From positions 1 to 45,573 of the forward strand of contig JAUNBM010000014.1 of assembly GCA_030527115.1 (NCBI GenBank): DNA of 45,573 nucleotides. Direction: 5' to 3'. The notes beneath the pieces were generated by a model. It was not told the origin of the DNA and did not search any database. It saw only the letters and a program-made list of their open reading frames with translations. Below, in pieces: positions 1 to 9,541 of this stretch. This stretch comes from Clostridia bacterium (GTDB lineage Bacteria; Bacillota; Clostridia; Christensenellales; CAG-138). Each line of letters starts with the position of its first letter. Positions within the stretch are counted from its first letter, which is position 1. The position numbers were made by a program, and so were the translations under genes.

Positions 1-102
1 CGCTTTATATATGATTTTGCTCCTAAACTTTATGGTGTTAACTACCAAAGACGGGGTTTTGCCCTTACTTGACAGTAAAGGATATTTCTTTGAAAGTTGT
101 GA

Positions 103-131
103 TTGCATTTCTGCGGCGGATCGGGTATAAT
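103..131 (+). promoter_or_regulatory. sigma-A type promoter of pckA
   Basis: A TTGCAT -35 (103-108) and a perfect TATAAT -10 (126-131) are separated by 17 nt. This predicts a start near 138 and a leader of about 50 nt before the pckA ATG. A separate TTGACA at 69-74 has no -10 at the right distance. Confidence 0.7.
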
Positions 132-144
132 ACCATCATAATGG

Positions 145-166
145 GGGCAAAGAGGATTATTTGCCC
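145..166 (+). other. small hairpin in the pckA leader
   Basis: GGGCAAA (145-151) pairs perfectly with TTTGCCC (160-166) around an 8-nt loop, just upstream of the AAAGGAG ribosome binding site. It would sit near the 5' end of the mRNA and may affect stability. No known riboswitch class is recognised. Confidence 0.4.
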
Positions 167-189
167 TACTAACCAAAGGAGTGTAAAAA

Positions 190-1761
190 ATGAAAGCTTA
201 TGTTGAATCTCTGGGCGTCATCGAACCCAAGGCGGTTTATCGCAATCTTACGCCTGCCCAGCTCGTAGAACACGCTCTGCGCCGCAACGAAGGCAGTCTG
301 TCCAATACCGGCGCGCTCGTGGTTACCACCGGAAAGTATACCGGCAGATCCCCCGACGACCGCTTTGTCGTCGATACCCCCGCCATCCACGACGATATCG
401 ACTGGGGAAAGATCAACGTTCCGATTTCCCCCGAAAAGTTTGACGCCATCTATGGCAAGATGATGGCATATCTGCAGGGCCGCGATATCTTTATCTTCGA
501 CGGCTTCGCAGGCGCGGATGAGACCTATCATCTGCCCGTGCGCGTGGTAAACGAGTTGGCAAGCCAGAATCTGTTTATTCACCAGCTTCTTTTGAGGCCC
601 TCCGCTGAGCAACTCGATTCCTTCGTCCCCGGCTTCACCATCATCGCGGTTCCCGGCTTCAAGTGCATTCCCGAAATCGACGGCACGCACTCGGAGGCCG
701 CTATCCTCGTTAACTTCGACAAGAAGATGGTAATTATCGCAGGCAGTCAGTATGCGGGCGAGATTAAGAAGTCCATCTTCTCCGTTATGAATTACATCCT
801 CCCCAAAAAGGGCGTGTTCACGATGCATTGCTCCGCGAATATCGGCGACAACAACGATTCCGCCCTGTTCTTCGGGCTTTCCGGCACCGGCAAAACGACC
901 CTTTCCGCCGACCCGAACCGTATGCTCATCGGTGACGACGAACACGGCTGGTCCGACAACGGCATCTTCAACATCGAGGGCGGCTGTTACGCCAAGTGCA
1001 TCAACCTCTCCCGCGAAAACGAGCCCTTCATCTGGGACGCGATTAAATTCGGCTCCCTCGTTGAAAACGTTATCATGGACGAGAACACCCGCGAATTCGA
1101 CTTTGCCGACAAGAGCCTGACCGAGAATACCCGCGTGGGTTATCCGGTGGACTTTATCCCCAACGCCGCGATTCCCGGAATCGGCGAGCATCCCAAGACC
1201 GTCATCTTCCTGACTGCGGACGCTTTCGGCGTGCTCCCGCCCATCAGCAAGCTCGACAAGAATCAGGCTATGTACCACTTCGTCAGCGGCTATACCTCCA
1301 AGCTGGCGGGAACCGAGCGCGGAATCATCGAGCCACAAACCACCTTCTCCACCTGCTTCGGAGCCCCCTTCCTCCCCCTGCACCCCTCGCTCTACGCTGA
1401 GATGCTCGGAAATAAGATAGAGGAACACGATTCCAAGGTTTATCTGGTTAACACCGGCTGGGCGGGCGGCAAATACGGAGTGGGCAGCCGCATGAAGCTC
1501 AAATACACCCGCGCCATGGTTACTGCGGCGCTCAACGGCGAGCTTGAGAAGGGCGAATTCGATCTCGACCCGATCTTTAACGTCCTCGTGCCGCGCACCT
1601 GCCCCAACGTCCCCGACGAGTTCTTGCATCAGCGCGACCTCTGGGCGGACAAGGAGGACTACGAAAAGACCGCCAAGGATCTCGCGGCAAGATTCCAAAA
1701 GAACTTCGCAAAATACGACAATATGCCAAAGCACATAGTGGAGGCGGGCCCGAAGGGCTAA
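190..1761 (+). CDS. pckA: phosphoenolpyruvate carboxykinase (ATP)
   Basis: Cytosolic enzyme that interconverts oxaloacetate + ATP and PEP + CO2 + ADP. In anaerobes it can run either as gluconeogenic entry or as ATP-forming carboxylation. The 523-residue length fits the ATP-dependent family. The phosphate-binding loop GLSGTGKTT lies near residues 229-237 and is followed by SADPNR and the metal-binding LIGDDEHGW. The N-terminal segment GRSPDDRF and the C-terminal [11 protein letters not shown] are also family hallmarks. AAAGGAG lies 8 nt before the ATG. It has its own promoter and terminator, so it is probably monocistronic. Next to threonine and lysine fermentation genes it would link C4 acids to sugar and glycogen synthesis. 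The identification is very secure; the in vivo direction is inferred. Confidence 0.97.
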   Translation: MKAYVESLGVIEPKAVYRNLTPAQLVEHALRRNEGSLSNTGALVVTTGKYTGRSPDDRFVVDTPAIHDDIDWGKINVPISPEKFDAIYGKMMAYLQGRDIFIFDGFAGADETYHLPVRVVNELASQNLFIHQLLLRPSAEQLDSFVPGFTIIAVPGFKCIPEIDGTHSEAAILVNFDKKMVIIAGSQYAGEIKKSIFSVMNYILPKKGVFTMHCSANIGDNNDSALFFGLSGTGKTTLSADPNRMLIGDDEHGWSDNGIFNIEGGCYAKCINLSRENEPFIWDAIKFGSLVENVIMDENTREFDFADKSLTENTRVGYPVDFIPNAAIPGIGEHPKTVIFLTADAFGVLPPISKLDKNQAMYHFVSGYTSKLAGTERGIIEPQTTFSTCFGAPFLPLHPSLYAEMLGNKIEEHDSKVYLVNTGWAGGKYGVGSRMKLKYTRAMVTAALNGELEKGEFDLDPIFNVLVPRTCPNVPDEFLHQRDLWADKEDYEKTAKDLAARFQKNFAKYDNMPKHIVEAGPKG

Positions 1762-1772
1762 AGCAAACGGTT

Positions 1773-1806
1773 ATCGCCGCAGTTTCAACGACTGCGGCGA
1801 TTTTTT
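1773..1806 (+). terminator. intrinsic terminator after pckA
   Basis: A perfect 11-bp stem, ATCGCCGCAGT (1773-1783) with ACTGCGGCGAT (1791-1801), has a 7-nt loop and is followed by a run of six T. It lies 12 nt after the pckA stop codon. Confidence 0.92.
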
Positions 1807-1867
1807 CGTATAATGTAACTTGCCAAAGTAAAATCCGTTTTGCCGCTTTCAAACCCGGCATTTCAGG

Positions 1868-2311
1868 CTATGGGGCGGTATGCTCCTCGCAAAAGTCGGA
1901 GCCCTCCGCCCTCGGCTCGGTGCATGAGCCGTACTTGCAGACATGATCCTTGCAATAGTCGCCCCAGCTGGCGGTATTGGTGCAACCTTCATGGGCGCAG
2001 AGCGCGGGCGCGGCGGTGACGAATTCCACATAGGCGTGTTCTTCGCAATAGCGGGTATCCCCGCTCAAACGCGGCTCGTCGCAGTCGCCGTACATACACA
2101 GATGCTCCTCGCAATAGCTATGCCCCTCGCGCCAGACATGGTTGGAACAACCCTCCGTTGCGCATATATCCGCCGGCTTCTCCGTGGCGGGCGCAAAGGC
2201 GGGCTCGGTATCGGCGTGCGGCTCGCTTCTGCAGGCGCTTATCAATACTACGAGCAACAATAGAAATATGAGACAGGCTGTTTTTCCGCAAACCCTTATC
2301 ATCGCCCTCAT
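1868..2311 (-). CDS. lipoprotein with four Cys/His repeat modules
   Basis: No family was recognised. The N terminus has a hydrophobic stretch ending in a lipobox (LISAC), so it is probably a surface lipoprotein. The mature part carries four modules of the form C-x4-C-x(8-11)-C-x2-H, in two pairs separated by a short linker. Modules 1 and 3 resemble each other (CATEGC.. and CAHEGC..), as do 2 and 4 (CMYGDC.. and CKYGSC..), which suggests a two-module unit that duplicated. The Cys3His spacing suggests metal binding or disulfides, but this is inferred. The start is uncertain: the ATG at 2311 is used here; 2302 and a longer form from 2350 are alternatives, and none has a convincing ribosome binding site. 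It is divergent from the amidohydrolase gene. Its 3' end approaches the pckA terminator from the other side. Confidence 0.7.
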   Translation of the reverse strand: MRAMIRVCGKTACLIFLLLLVVLISACRSEPHADTEPAFAPATEKPADICATEGCSNHVWREGHSYCEEHLCMYGDCDEPRLSGDTRYCEEHAYVEFVTAAPALCAHEGCTNTASWGDYCKDHVCKYGSCTEPRAEGSDFCEEHTAP

Positions 2312-2384
2312 CGTAACAGAATATGAGAAAAAAATCAAGACCGTCCACATTTCATATAAAATTCATCGGCCGGATGCAAAAATA

Positions 2385-2393
2385 TGCTATAAT
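2385..2393 (+). promoter_or_regulatory. extended -10 promoter of the amidohydrolase gene
   Basis: TGC immediately precedes a perfect TATAAT (2388-2393), forming an extended -10. The -35 region is poor, as is usual for this class. The predicted start is near 2400, about 29 nt before the ATG. Confidence 0.6.
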
Positions 2394-2428
2394 ATGATTT
2401 AATAACATAACAGCAGAGGAGATACTGC

Positions 2429-3712
2429 ATGAAAACCCGTTTTTTTAACGCCTCAATCGTAAATTTCGACGGTCAGCGCCCCTTCATAACCGAGGGCGAG
2501 CTGTGGGTTTCGGACGATCGGATAGCCTTTGTTGGGACGCCCGAAGCGATCCCGTCCGGCTTCGACCGCGAAATTGACTGCTCGAACAAGCTGCTCCTTC
2601 CGGGTTTTAAAAACGCGCATACGCATTCCGCCATGACCTTTCTGCGCTCGCTGGCGGACGACAAGCCCCTCCAAAACTGGCTGAACGAGGACGTTTTTCC
2701 GCTGGAAAGATTTTTAACCGCCGACGATATCTATATCTTAACCCGCCTTGCCATAATGGAGTATGTTGCGGGCGGCGTCACCGCGGCCTTCGATATGTAT
2801 TATCACAACGAGGCTATCGCCCAAAGTGCGATTGACGCGGGCTTTCGCATGACGCTTTGCGGAGCGGTAAACGATTTTGGCGGGAGCGCCGAGGCGATGC
2901 GCGATGAGTTTCTCCGTTTCAACTCGCTTCACCCGCTGATCAGCTTCCGGCTCGGCTTCCACGCCGAATACACGACCTCACTCCCGTTGCTGAAGGATAT
3001 ATCGGAGCTGGCGCACGAGCTTCGCGCCCCGGTTTACACCCACAACAGCGAGACCAAAGCCGAGGTTGAGGGCTGTCTGGCGCGCTACGGAAAAACGCCC
3101 ACCGATATCCTGAACTCGCTCGGCTTGTTCGATTACGGCGGCGGCGGCTTCCACTGCGTACACCTAAACGAGCGGGACATGTACATCTTTATGGAAAGGA
3201 AGCTCTTTGCGGTGACCAACGGTGGCTCGAACGTTAAGCTCGCAAGCGGAATCGCCCCGCTTTGCGAATTCTTTGAGCGCAAAATCCCCGTTGCCATAGG
3301 CACGGACGGGCCGGCAAGCAACAACTGCCTGAACTTCTTTCGCGAGATGTTCTTGGCGACCGGGCTTCAAAAGCTCCGCCTCGGCGCGGACGCTATGGAC
3401 GCGGAAAAGATTCTGCATTCCGCCTGCTCGGTTGGCGCTCACGCGATGCAACTTCCCGATTGCGACTCGCTCAGCGTTGGCAAGCAGGCCGATATCGTTA
3501 TGCTGAACCTGAACCGTCCCAATATGCAACCTAAGAACAACCTTATTAAGAACATCGTTTACAGCGGGAGCAACGAGAATGTGGCGCTCACCATGGTTCG
3601 CGGCCGCATCCTCTATGAGAACGGGGAGTTTTTCGTCAACGCGGAGTCTGAGTTTATCTATCGAAGGGCGAACGAGATAATATCCCGAATCCGGAAACAG
3701 AGCGGAAGATAG
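2429..3712 (+). CDS. amidohydrolase, MtaD/SsnA-like
   Basis: Metal-dependent hydrolase of the cytosolic amidohydrolase superfamily, closest in style to 5-methylthioadenosine/S-adenosylhomocysteine deaminases and SsnA-type proteins. Visible metal and active-site motifs are PGFKNAHTH (HxH, near residue 60), the central GFHAEYT, the HNSE and CVHLNE segments, and the late Asp in AIGTDGPASNN. The C-terminal GKQADIVMLNL is typical of the beta-sandwich that closes the barrel. The length of 427 residues is normal. The start has AGAGGAGA upstream. The next gene starts 9 nt after the stop, so the two are likely co-transcribed. The substrate cannot be read from sequence; purine-like or other cyclic amidine deamination is plausible. 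Confidence 0.85.
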   Translation: MKTRFFNASIVNFDGQRPFITEGELWVSDDRIAFVGTPEAIPSGFDREIDCSNKLLLPGFKNAHTHSAMTFLRSLADDKPLQNWLNEDVFPLERFLTADDIYILTRLAIMEYVAGGVTAAFDMYYHNEAIAQSAIDAGFRMTLCGAVNDFGGSAEAMRDEFLRFNSLHPLISFRLGFHAEYTTSLPLLKDISELAHELRAPVYTHNSETKAEVEGCLARYGKTPTDILNSLGLFDYGGGGFHCVHLNERDMYIFMERKLFAVTNGGSNVKLASGIAPLCEFFERKIPVAIGTDGPASNNCLNFFREMFLATGLQKLRLGADAMDAEKILHSACSVGAHAMQLPDCDSLSVGKQADIVMLNLNRPNMQPKNNLIKNIVYSGSNENVALTMVRGRILYENGEFFVNAESEFIYRRANEIISRIRKQSGR

Positions 3713-3721
3713 GAAGGAATC

Positions 3722-4423
3722 ATGAAAATTGATGCGATACTCGAATACAATGAAAAGGGCTGTCTGCTTTGGGCGGAAGGCTATCCCGGAGCTTTTTCAA
3801 GGGGCAAGACCGCCTCGGAGGCCGTTGCAAAGCTCCCCGCCGAAGTAGCCTCCTACCTTTTGTGGGCACACGAGAAGCGGACGGAGTTTGACGAGGTTTC
3901 GATAGTCTTTGAAAAGAAGTCCCAACTGAATGTTGAGGACGCCGACTCCGATCTCCTCTTTCCCTCCGAGCGTTTGCCCATGGACATGGCGGAATACATT
4001 CAAAAAAAGGAGCTTGCCCTGCGAAGCGCGCACGACTTCTCCGTCCTCTACCTCTCCGTTCCGCAGAGAAAGCGCGCCCTCGTCAAATCGCGTCCGACCT
4101 TTTACGGCCGCATTCCCCAGAGCGCGGAAGAGATGCTCAACCATACCAACTCCACCCTCGCCTACTATGCCGCAGGCGTAGGCGTGGACTTTGAATGCCT
4201 GCCCGACTTTGAAAGGAGCCGGCTCGCCTTCTTCCGGGCGATAGAGCAGAGTCCGGATCTTTTGCAACCCCGTATTTTTATCGCAGAGGACGGCGAGGAG
4301 TGGACGGTTAAAAAGCTGATGCGCCGCCTGATCTGGCATGATCGCATCCACGCCCGCGCCCTGTATCGCAAGGCCGTCAGCTTCTGGGGGAAGGCGCGCA
4401 TCGCCAATCCTTTCGGCTTTTAG
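3722..4423 (+). CDS. HicB-like N-terminal / DinB-like C-terminal protein
   Basis: A 233-residue protein that seems to have two parts. The first ~50 residues (YPGAFSRGKTASEAVAKL) have the look of a HicB-like RNase H-type fold, where a pattern similar to PG..s.G.t..EA is typical. The C-terminal half resembles a DinB-type four-helix bundle: MLNHTN near residue 140 and WTVKKLMRRLIWHDRIHARAL near residue 200 would supply the metal-binding histidines. The function is unknown; DinB-like proteins include thiol-dependent transferases. It follows the amidohydrolase with only a 9-nt gap, with AGGAAGGA before the ATG. Both domain calls come from motif memory and need profile searches. Confidence 0.6.
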   Translation: MKIDAILEYNEKGCLLWAEGYPGAFSRGKTASEAVAKLPAEVASYLLWAHEKRTEFDEVSIVFEKKSQLNVEDADSDLLFPSERLPMDMAEYIQKKELALRSAHDFSVLYLSVPQRKRALVKSRPTFYGRIPQSAEEMLNHTNSTLAYYAAGVGVDFECLPDFERSRLAFFRAIEQSPDLLQPRIFIAEDGEEWTVKKLMRRLIWHDRIHARALYRKAVSFWGKARIANPFGF

Positions 4424-4538
4424 CCCAAAACGGGGCAACAACCGCCCGGCATTTGGTAAAAAAGTCCGCTTTAACCTCTGCCTTGTCAGGATTTTACACG
4501 GTACGCCTTTGGGCGAGAAAATATATAATCCTCCGGCG

Positions 4539-4567
4539 TTGCGAATACCTGCGGGCGGCGATATAAT
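4539..4567 (+). promoter_or_regulatory. promoter of tdh-kbl
   Basis: TTGCGA (4539-4544) and a perfect TATAAT (4562-4567) are separated by 17 nt. The predicted start is near 4574, giving a short leader before the ribosome binding site GGAGG and the tdh ATG at 4597. Confidence 0.75.
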
Positions 4568-4596
4568 ATAGTCAGCTTAATACTTGGAGGTTTTTT

Positions 4597-5640
4597 ATGA
4601 TTCCTGCAACCATGGACGCGCTTGTAAAAACGCAGGCGGGCAAGGGGCTTGCCCTCCAAACCGTTCCCGTCCCCGAGGTCGGCATCGGGGAGGTGCTGAT
4701 TAAAATTCACAAGACTGCAATCTGCGGCACCGACGTACACATCTATAACTGGGATTCCTGGAGCGAAAGAACCATCAAGCCCCCGCTCGTCATCGGGCAC
4801 GAGTATGTGGGCGAAATCGCCGCCTTGGGCGCGGGCGTAACCGGCTATCAGGCGGGCCAGCTCGTTTCGGGCGAGGGGCATATCGTTTGCGGCCGCTGTC
4901 GCAACTGCCGCGCCGGAAACGGTCAATGGTGCAAGCACACGGTTGGCGTGGGCGTTCAGCGCAACGGAGCCTTTGCACAGTATCTGACTATCCCCGCCAC
5001 CAACGTCATAGTTATCCCCGAGGGCATCGACGAGGATATCGTTTCCTTCTTTGACGCTTACGGCAACGCCTTCCATACCGCAACGATGTTTGACGTTATC
5101 GGAGAGGACGTTTTGATAACCGGCGCGGGGCCTATTGGCATTATGGCGGCGGGCATCTGCGCGTATAACGGAGCGCGCCGCATAGTCGTAACCGACGTTA
5201 ACGACTACCGGCTTGAGCTTGCCAAACGCATGGGCGCCACCGCCGTGGTCAACCTAAAAAATCAAACGGTCGAGGAGACGATGAAACAGCAGAACATCGT
5301 CGAGGGCTTCGATGTCGGGCTGGAGATGAGCGGAAGCGGCGCGGCGCTCAACCAGATGCTGAAGCTCATGCGCAACGGCGGAAAATGCGCGCTTTTGGGC
5401 ATCGCCGGACCCGGAACGATTATCGACTGGAACGACGTTATCTTCAAGGGGCTGTGCCTGCAAGGAGTATACGGCCGCAAGATGTATGAAACCTGGTATA
5501 AGATGATGGCTACCGTTGAAGCAGGGCTGGATCTCTCCCCCGTTATCACGCATCGCTTCCACTATACCGATTTTGAACAGGGCTTTTTCGCAATGAACAG
5601 CGGCAAGTCCGGAAAAGTTATTCTTTCTTGGGAGGACTGA
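4597..5640 (+). CDS. tdh: L-threonine 3-dehydrogenase
   Basis: Zinc-dependent medium-chain dehydrogenase that oxidises L-threonine to 2-amino-3-oxobutyrate with NAD+. The catalytic zinc site is visible in [13 protein letters not shown] and GHEYVGEI, the structural zinc cysteines in [15 protein letters not shown], and the nucleotide-binding loop in [13 protein letters not shown] near residue 170. The length of 347 residues and the TDH-specific VHIYNWDSW segment separate it from other alcohol dehydrogenases. The start is backed by GGAGG 7 nt upstream. The kbl ATG begins one base after the stop, so the two products act in sequence and are translated together. This is a standard threonine utilisation pair. 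Confidence 0.95.
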   Translation: MIPATMDALVKTQAGKGLALQTVPVPEVGIGEVLIKIHKTAICGTDVHIYNWDSWSERTIKPPLVIGHEYVGEIAALGAGVTGYQAGQLVSGEGHIVCGRCRNCRAGNGQWCKHTVGVGVQRNGAFAQYLTIPATNVIVIPEGIDEDIVSFFDAYGNAFHTATMFDVIGEDVLITGAGPIGIMAAGICAYNGARRIVVTDVNDYRLELAKRMGATAVVNLKNQTVEETMKQQNIVEGFDVGLEMSGSGAALNQMLKLMRNGGKCALLGIAGPGTIIDWNDVIFKGLCLQGVYGRKMYETWYKMMATVEAGLDLSPVITHRFHYTDFEQGFFAMNSGKSGKVILSWED

Positions 5641-5641
5641 A

Positions 5642-6823
5642 ATGAAGAAGGCATATGAAATCTATGAGAATGAGCTGAACGCCATTCGCGCCGCCGGAAC
5701 CTATAAGGAGGAGCGCATCATCCTTACCCCCCAGCGGGCGCGCATCGACACCACGCAAAAGCGCGAGGTGCTGAATATGTGCGCGAACAACTACCTTGGG
5801 CTGTCCAACAATCAGGCGCTGATCGACTCCGCAAAGGCCTCCTATGACAAATGGGGCTTTGGGCTTTCGTCCGTGCGCTTCATCTGCGGCACTCAGCAGT
5901 TGCACAAGGATCTGGAACGGAAGCTCGCGGATTTTCTGAAAATGGACGACGCTATCCTGTACTCCTCCTGTTTCGACGCCAACGGAGGCCTGTTTGAAAC
6001 CCTGCTGACCGCCGAGGATGCGGTTATCTCCGACGAGCTGAACCACGCGAGCATCATCGACGGCGTGAGGCTATGCAAGGCGAAGCGATTCCGCTACAAG
6101 AACAACGATATGTCGGATCTGAAAGTCCAGCTTGAAGCCGCTAAGGATGCGCGCATCAAGCTCATCGCCACCGACGGCGTTTTCTCGATGGACGGCTTCA
6201 TCGCCAATCTCAACGGCATCTGCGACCTTGCCGAGGAATACGGCGCGCTCGTCATGGTGGACGACAGCCATGCGGTAGGCTTTATGGGCGCTCATGGACG
6301 CGGCACCCACGAATACTGCGGAGTTATGGGGCGCGTGGATATTATAACCGGCACGCTCGGCAAGGCTATGGGTGGGGCTTCGGGCGGCTACACGGCGGCG
6401 AACCAAAGGATAATCGATCTGCTCAGGCAACGTTCCCGTCCCTATCTCTTTTCCAATACCCTTGCGCCGGCTATCTGCGCCGCAAGCATCAAAACCCTGG
6501 AGCTTTTAACCGAAAGCACGGCTCTGCGCGACAAGGTGCATGAGAACACCGAATACTTCCGGAAGAATATGGCCTCCCTGGGCTTCGATATCCCCGAATC
6601 CACCCATCCGATAGTCCCGATTATGCTCTATGACGCTAAGGTTGCACAGGAGTTCGCCGGCAGGATGCTCGACAAGGGCGTTTATGTGATAGGCTTCTGC
6701 TACCCCGTCGTTCCGATGGGTAAGGCGCGCATCCGCACCCAGATTTCCGCCGGGCACTCGAAGGAGGATCTCGACTTTGCCATCCGTTGCTTTAAAGAGG
6801 TCAAGGAGGAAATGGGAATCTAA
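5642..6823 (+). CDS. kbl: glycine C-acetyltransferase (2-amino-3-ketobutyrate CoA ligase)
   Basis: PLP enzyme of the alpha-oxoamine synthase family. It cleaves 2-amino-3-oxobutyrate with CoA to glycine and acetyl-CoA, completing threonine breakdown begun by Tdh. The PLP lysine is in [16 protein letters not shown], and the cofactor-binding Asp/His region is [13 protein letters not shown]. The early CANNYLGLS is a strong Kbl signature. At 393 residues it is full length. It starts directly after the tdh stop, with the GGAGG inside the end of tdh. A bidirectional terminator follows at about 6914-6942. BioF-like paralogues are the only alternative, and the tdh pairing argues against them. Confidence 0.96.
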   Translation: MKKAYEIYENELNAIRAAGTYKEERIILTPQRARIDTTQKREVLNMCANNYLGLSNNQALIDSAKASYDKWGFGLSSVRFICGTQQLHKDLERKLADFLKMDDAILYSSCFDANGGLFETLLTAEDAVISDELNHASIIDGVRLCKAKRFRYKNNDMSDLKVQLEAAKDARIKLIATDGVFSMDGFIANLNGICDLAEEYGALVMVDDSHAVGFMGAHGRGTHEYCGVMGRVDIITGTLGKAMGGASGGYTAANQRIIDLLRQRSRPYLFSNTLAPAICAASIKTLELLTESTALRDKVHENTEYFRKNMASLGFDIPESTHPIVPIMLYDAKVAQEFAGRMLDKGVYVIGFCYPVVPMGKARIRTQISAGHSKEDLDFAIRCFKEVKEEMGI

Positions 6824-6913
6824 CTTCTGCTGACGCATCGCATGCGGGCCTTTAAAAACCCCGCCCTTGGCAACTATTTCCTTTGCCTGCGAGCAGACCA
6901 AAAGAATCAAAAA

Positions 6914-6942
6914 GCGAGCGTCCCCGTTTCGGGAGCGCTCGT
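6914..6942. terminator. bidirectional terminator between kbl and ctfB
   Basis: CGAGCGTCCC and GGGAGCGCTCG form a GC-rich hairpin with one bulged base. On the plus strand it is followed by TCTTTAATTT. On the minus strand it is followed by CTTTTTGATTCTTTT, the better T tract. It sits between the convergent ends of the threonine operon and the lysine operon. Confidence 0.8.
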
Positions 6943-6991
6943 CTTTAATTTCGGGGGCGGTTTGCTTTAATCGCGCTCCGTTCCTGTTTTT

Positions 6992-7648
6992 TTATACCAT
7001 CGGCTTCAAATCCGGGCTGATGATGAGCTTTGCGGCTGTCGCCTGCTGAACCTCCTCGACCGAAAACTCAGGATTGATTTCCACCAGCGTTATGCCCGCC
7101 TCGGTCAGCTCCATCACGCCCATCTCGGTAATTATCATACTTACGCAGTTGACCGCCGTATAGGGGAGACTGCATTTTTCAACTATCTTAGGGTTGCCCC
7201 GCGCCGTATGCTCCATCGCCACGATCACCTTCCGCGTTCCTACCAGCAGATCCATCGCGCCGCCCATGCCCGGCATACGCTTGCCCGGAATGATCCAGTT
7301 GGAGAGCGAACCCTCCGCGTCGACCTCCAGCCCGCCTAAGATGCAAGCGTCAACATGGCCGCCGCGAATCAGCCCGAACGAGGTTGCGCTGTCGACATAT
7401 ACGCCGCCCGGCATCGCAACCGCCGGCTGGCCTGCCGCATCGGTTATGTGCATGGGATCGGCGTTGTCCTCCGTTATGCGGCCGACTCCGACTATTCCGT
7501 TTTCGGATTGCAGGACAACCGAAACCCCCTCCGGCAGATACTTCGGCACAAGGGTTGGAATCCCGATTCCGAGATTAACCACATCTCCGTCGCGCAGTTC
7601 CTTGGCAACGCGCTTGGCAATGAAATCCTTTATCAAGGCTCTGTCCAT
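6992..7648 (-). CDS. ctfB: butyrate/acetate-acetoacetate CoA-transferase, beta subunit
   Basis: Small subunit of a two-subunit class I CoA-transferase (AtoA/CtfB type). With CtfA it would move CoA from butyryl-CoA to the acetoacetate released by Kce, giving butyrate and acetoacetyl-CoA. The catalytic glutamate motif SENGIVGVG is present near residue 50, and GGAMDLLVG lies in the middle. The 218-residue length is typical. Its ATG overlaps the ctfA stop by one base (TGATG), indicating coupled translation. It is the last gene of the 12-gene lysine operon and is followed by a terminator. Donor specificity (butyryl-CoA rather than acetyl-CoA) is inferred from the operon. Confidence 0.92.
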   Translation of the reverse strand: MDRALIKDFIAKRVAKELRDGDVVNLGIGIPTLVPKYLPEGVSVVLQSENGIVGVGRITEDNADPMHITDAAGQPAVAMPGGVYVDSATSFGLIRGGHVDACILGGLEVDAEGSLSNWIIPGKRMPGMGGAMDLLVGTRKVIVAMEHTARGNPKIVEKCSLPYTAVNCVSMIITEMGVMELTEAGITLVEINPEFSVEEVQQATAAKLIISPDLKPMV

Positions 7649-8334
7649 CAGTTCTTCCCCCTTATTACAAGATAATCGACCAGTATTCCGCTCGTAGCCA
7701 CATTCTCGGGCTCTATCTCTCCGACCTCGACAAGCTCCTCAACCTCGGCTATCACCAGATCCGCCGCCATCGCCATCAGCGGATTGAAGTTCTTCGTCGT
7801 GCCCTTATACCATAGATTGCCCGCTCTGTCCGCCTTTGCCGCCGATATTACGGCAACGTCCGCTCTCAGGGGCTTCATCAAAAGATAAGCCCTGCCATCA
7901 AGCTCAATGCGCTGATATGCCAGCGGGCTGTCCTCGACTATCGTGCCAACTCCGGTCGGCGTTAAAACTCCGCCGAGGCCGCAACCGCCCGCCCGTATCA
8001 TCTCCGCGAGCGAACCCTGCGGAACCAGGGTAACCTTCAGCTTGCCCTCAGCCCAGAGCTGAGCCGCCTCAGGGTTGGTTCCCAAATGGCTTCCGATATA
8101 TTCGGTGATCTTGCCCGAATGAATCAGCTTCGCCCAGGCGTAATGCTCGTCTCCGTCCGGCCCGTTTAGCAGGGCCGAATCGTTGATGATGGCATGGATA
8201 TCCTTTGCGCCGCCCTCATCTATCGCGGCAATCACATCCAGCGCCGCGCCACAGCCCGTAAAGCCGCCGAACATCACGCTCATGCCGTCCTTTACAAGCG
8301 CCGCCGCTTCCTTTGCTCCTATAATCTCTTTCAT
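7648..8334 (-). CDS. ctfA: butyrate/acetate-acetoacetate CoA-transferase, alpha subunit
   Basis: Partner of CtfB, 228 residues. The CoA-binding region is visible as [15 protein letters not shown] near the N terminus, and [22 protein letters not shown] is a family hallmark. The start is the ATG at 8334 ([11 protein letters not shown]), because the ribosome binding site GAGGAAGA precedes it and it overlaps the thl stop as ATGA; a longer reading frame back to 8394 lies inside thl. The acetoacetyl-CoA formed goes directly to the thiolase encoded just upstream. Confidence 0.93.
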   Translation of the reverse strand: MKEIIGAKEAAALVKDGMSVMFGGFTGCGAALDVIAAIDEGGAKDIHAIINDSALLNGPDGDEHYAWAKLIHSGKITEYIGSHLGTNPEAAQLWAEGKLKVTLVPQGSLAEMIRAGGCGLGGVLTPTGVGTIVEDSPLAYQRIELDGRAYLLMKPLRADVAVISAAKADRAGNLWYKGTTKNFNPLMAMAADLVIAEVEELVEVGEIEPENVATSGILVDYLVIRGKN

Positions 8335-9524
8335 TCGTCTTCCTCCTTTACCAGCTCCCAGATGGTTGCCACGCCCATGCCGCCGCCGATGCACAGCGTT
8401 GCCAGGCCGTATTGCGCACGCCGCTTTTGCATCTCGTGAATCAGCGTTACAATTATCCTTGCGCCCGAAGCTCCAACCGGATGGCCCAGCGCTATCGCTC
8501 CGCCGTTGACGTTGACCTTATTCATATCCAGCCCGATCTCCCGCGCAACAGCTATAGACTGCGCCGCAAACGCCTCGTTCGCCTCTATAAGATCCATCTT
8601 ATCTATCGTCATATCCGCCTTCTTCAGCGCCTTTTCGGAGGCGACGACCGGCCCCACGCCCATTATCTTGGGGTCGACTCCGCCCTGTCCCCAGGACACG
8701 AGCTTTGCAATGGGTTTTAGATTCAACCGCTTTACCGCCTCCGCCGATGCGATAATCAGCGCCGCCGCGCCGTCGTTGATGCCGGAGGCGTTCCCCGCCG
8801 TCACCTTACCGCCGTCGCGCTTAAACGCGGGTTTCAGCTTCGCAAGCGCTTCCTTGCTCGTGGAACGCGGATATTCGTCCACCTTGAACTCCACCGTTTC
8901 ACGCTTCACCTTAACCGGCACCGGCACTATCTCGTCCTCAAACCTGCCCTCGGCTATCGCCTTGGCGGCAAGCTCCTGCGACCTCAGCGCAAAGGCATCC
9001 AGCTCCTCGCGCTCCAGTCCCCACTGCTCAACGATGTTTTCAGCCGTGACGCCCATATGATAGTCGTTGTAAACGTCCCAGAGCCCGTCGTGAATCATCG
9101 TGTCCACCATCGTTTGATGGTTCATCCTCGCTCCATGCCGCGCCGTCGGTATCGCATAGGGCGCCGCGCTCATATTCTCGGTTCCTCCGCAAAGCACGAC
9201 CTCGGCGTCGCCCGCCTTGATCGCCCGCGCTCCTTCGATTACGCTCTTCATGCCCGAACCGCAGACCATGCCGACGGTATAAGCCGCAACGCTGACCGGA
9301 AGCTCCGCGTTTAAAGCTATCTGCCTGGCGACATTCTGGCCCAAACCTGCGGTAAGGATGCAACCGAACATGACCTCATCAATTTCCTCCGGCTTGATGT
9401 TCGCCCTCTTAATCGCCTCCTTGGCGACTATCGCGCCCAACTGCGGCGCGGGAACGTCCTTCAAGCTCCCTCCGAACGAGCCTATGGCAGTTCTGCAACA
9501 ACTAATCAAATAAACGTCCGTCAT
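8331..9524 (-). CDS. thlA: acetyl-CoA acetyltransferase (thiolase)
   Basis: Thiolase of 397 residues. In this pathway it splits acetoacetyl-CoA with CoA into two acetyl-CoA, one of which is consumed again by Kce. The nucleophilic cysteine is in [12 protein letters not shown] near residue 88, the catalytic His is in [17 protein letters not shown], and the second cysteine is in [10 protein letters not shown] near the C terminus. The AGGAGG ribosome binding site precedes the ATG. It lies between etfA and ctfA in the operon. The symbol atoB would be equally valid. Confidence 0.95.
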   Translation of the reverse strand: MTDVYLISCCRTAIGSFGGSLKDVPAPQLGAIVAKEAIKRANIKPEEIDEVMFGCILTAGLGQNVARQIALNAELPVSVAAYTVGMVCGSGMKSVIEGARAIKAGDAEVVLCGGTENMSAAPYAIPTARHGARMNHQTMVDTMIHDGLWDVYNDYHMGVTAENIVEQWGLEREELDAFALRSQELAAKAIAEGRFEDEIVPVPVKVKRETVEFKVDEYPRSTSKEALAKLKPAFKRDGGKVTAGNASGINDGAAALIIASAEAVKRLNLKPIAKLVSWGQGGVDPKIMGVGPVVASEKALKKADMTIDKMDLIEANEAFAAQSIAVAREIGLDMNKVNVNGGAIALGHPVGASGARIIVTLIHEMQKRRAQYGLATLCIGGGMGVATIWELVKEEDE

Positions 9525-9541
9525 AAATCCTCCTGCTGTCT

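Noticed and set aside
2290-2345. TTGATT-17-TACGAT minus-strand promoter making the Cys/His lipoprotein leaderless from 2302
   Set aside because: Possible but weak; an alternative TTGCAT-17-TATGAA further upstream is equally plausible, so no promoter is called.
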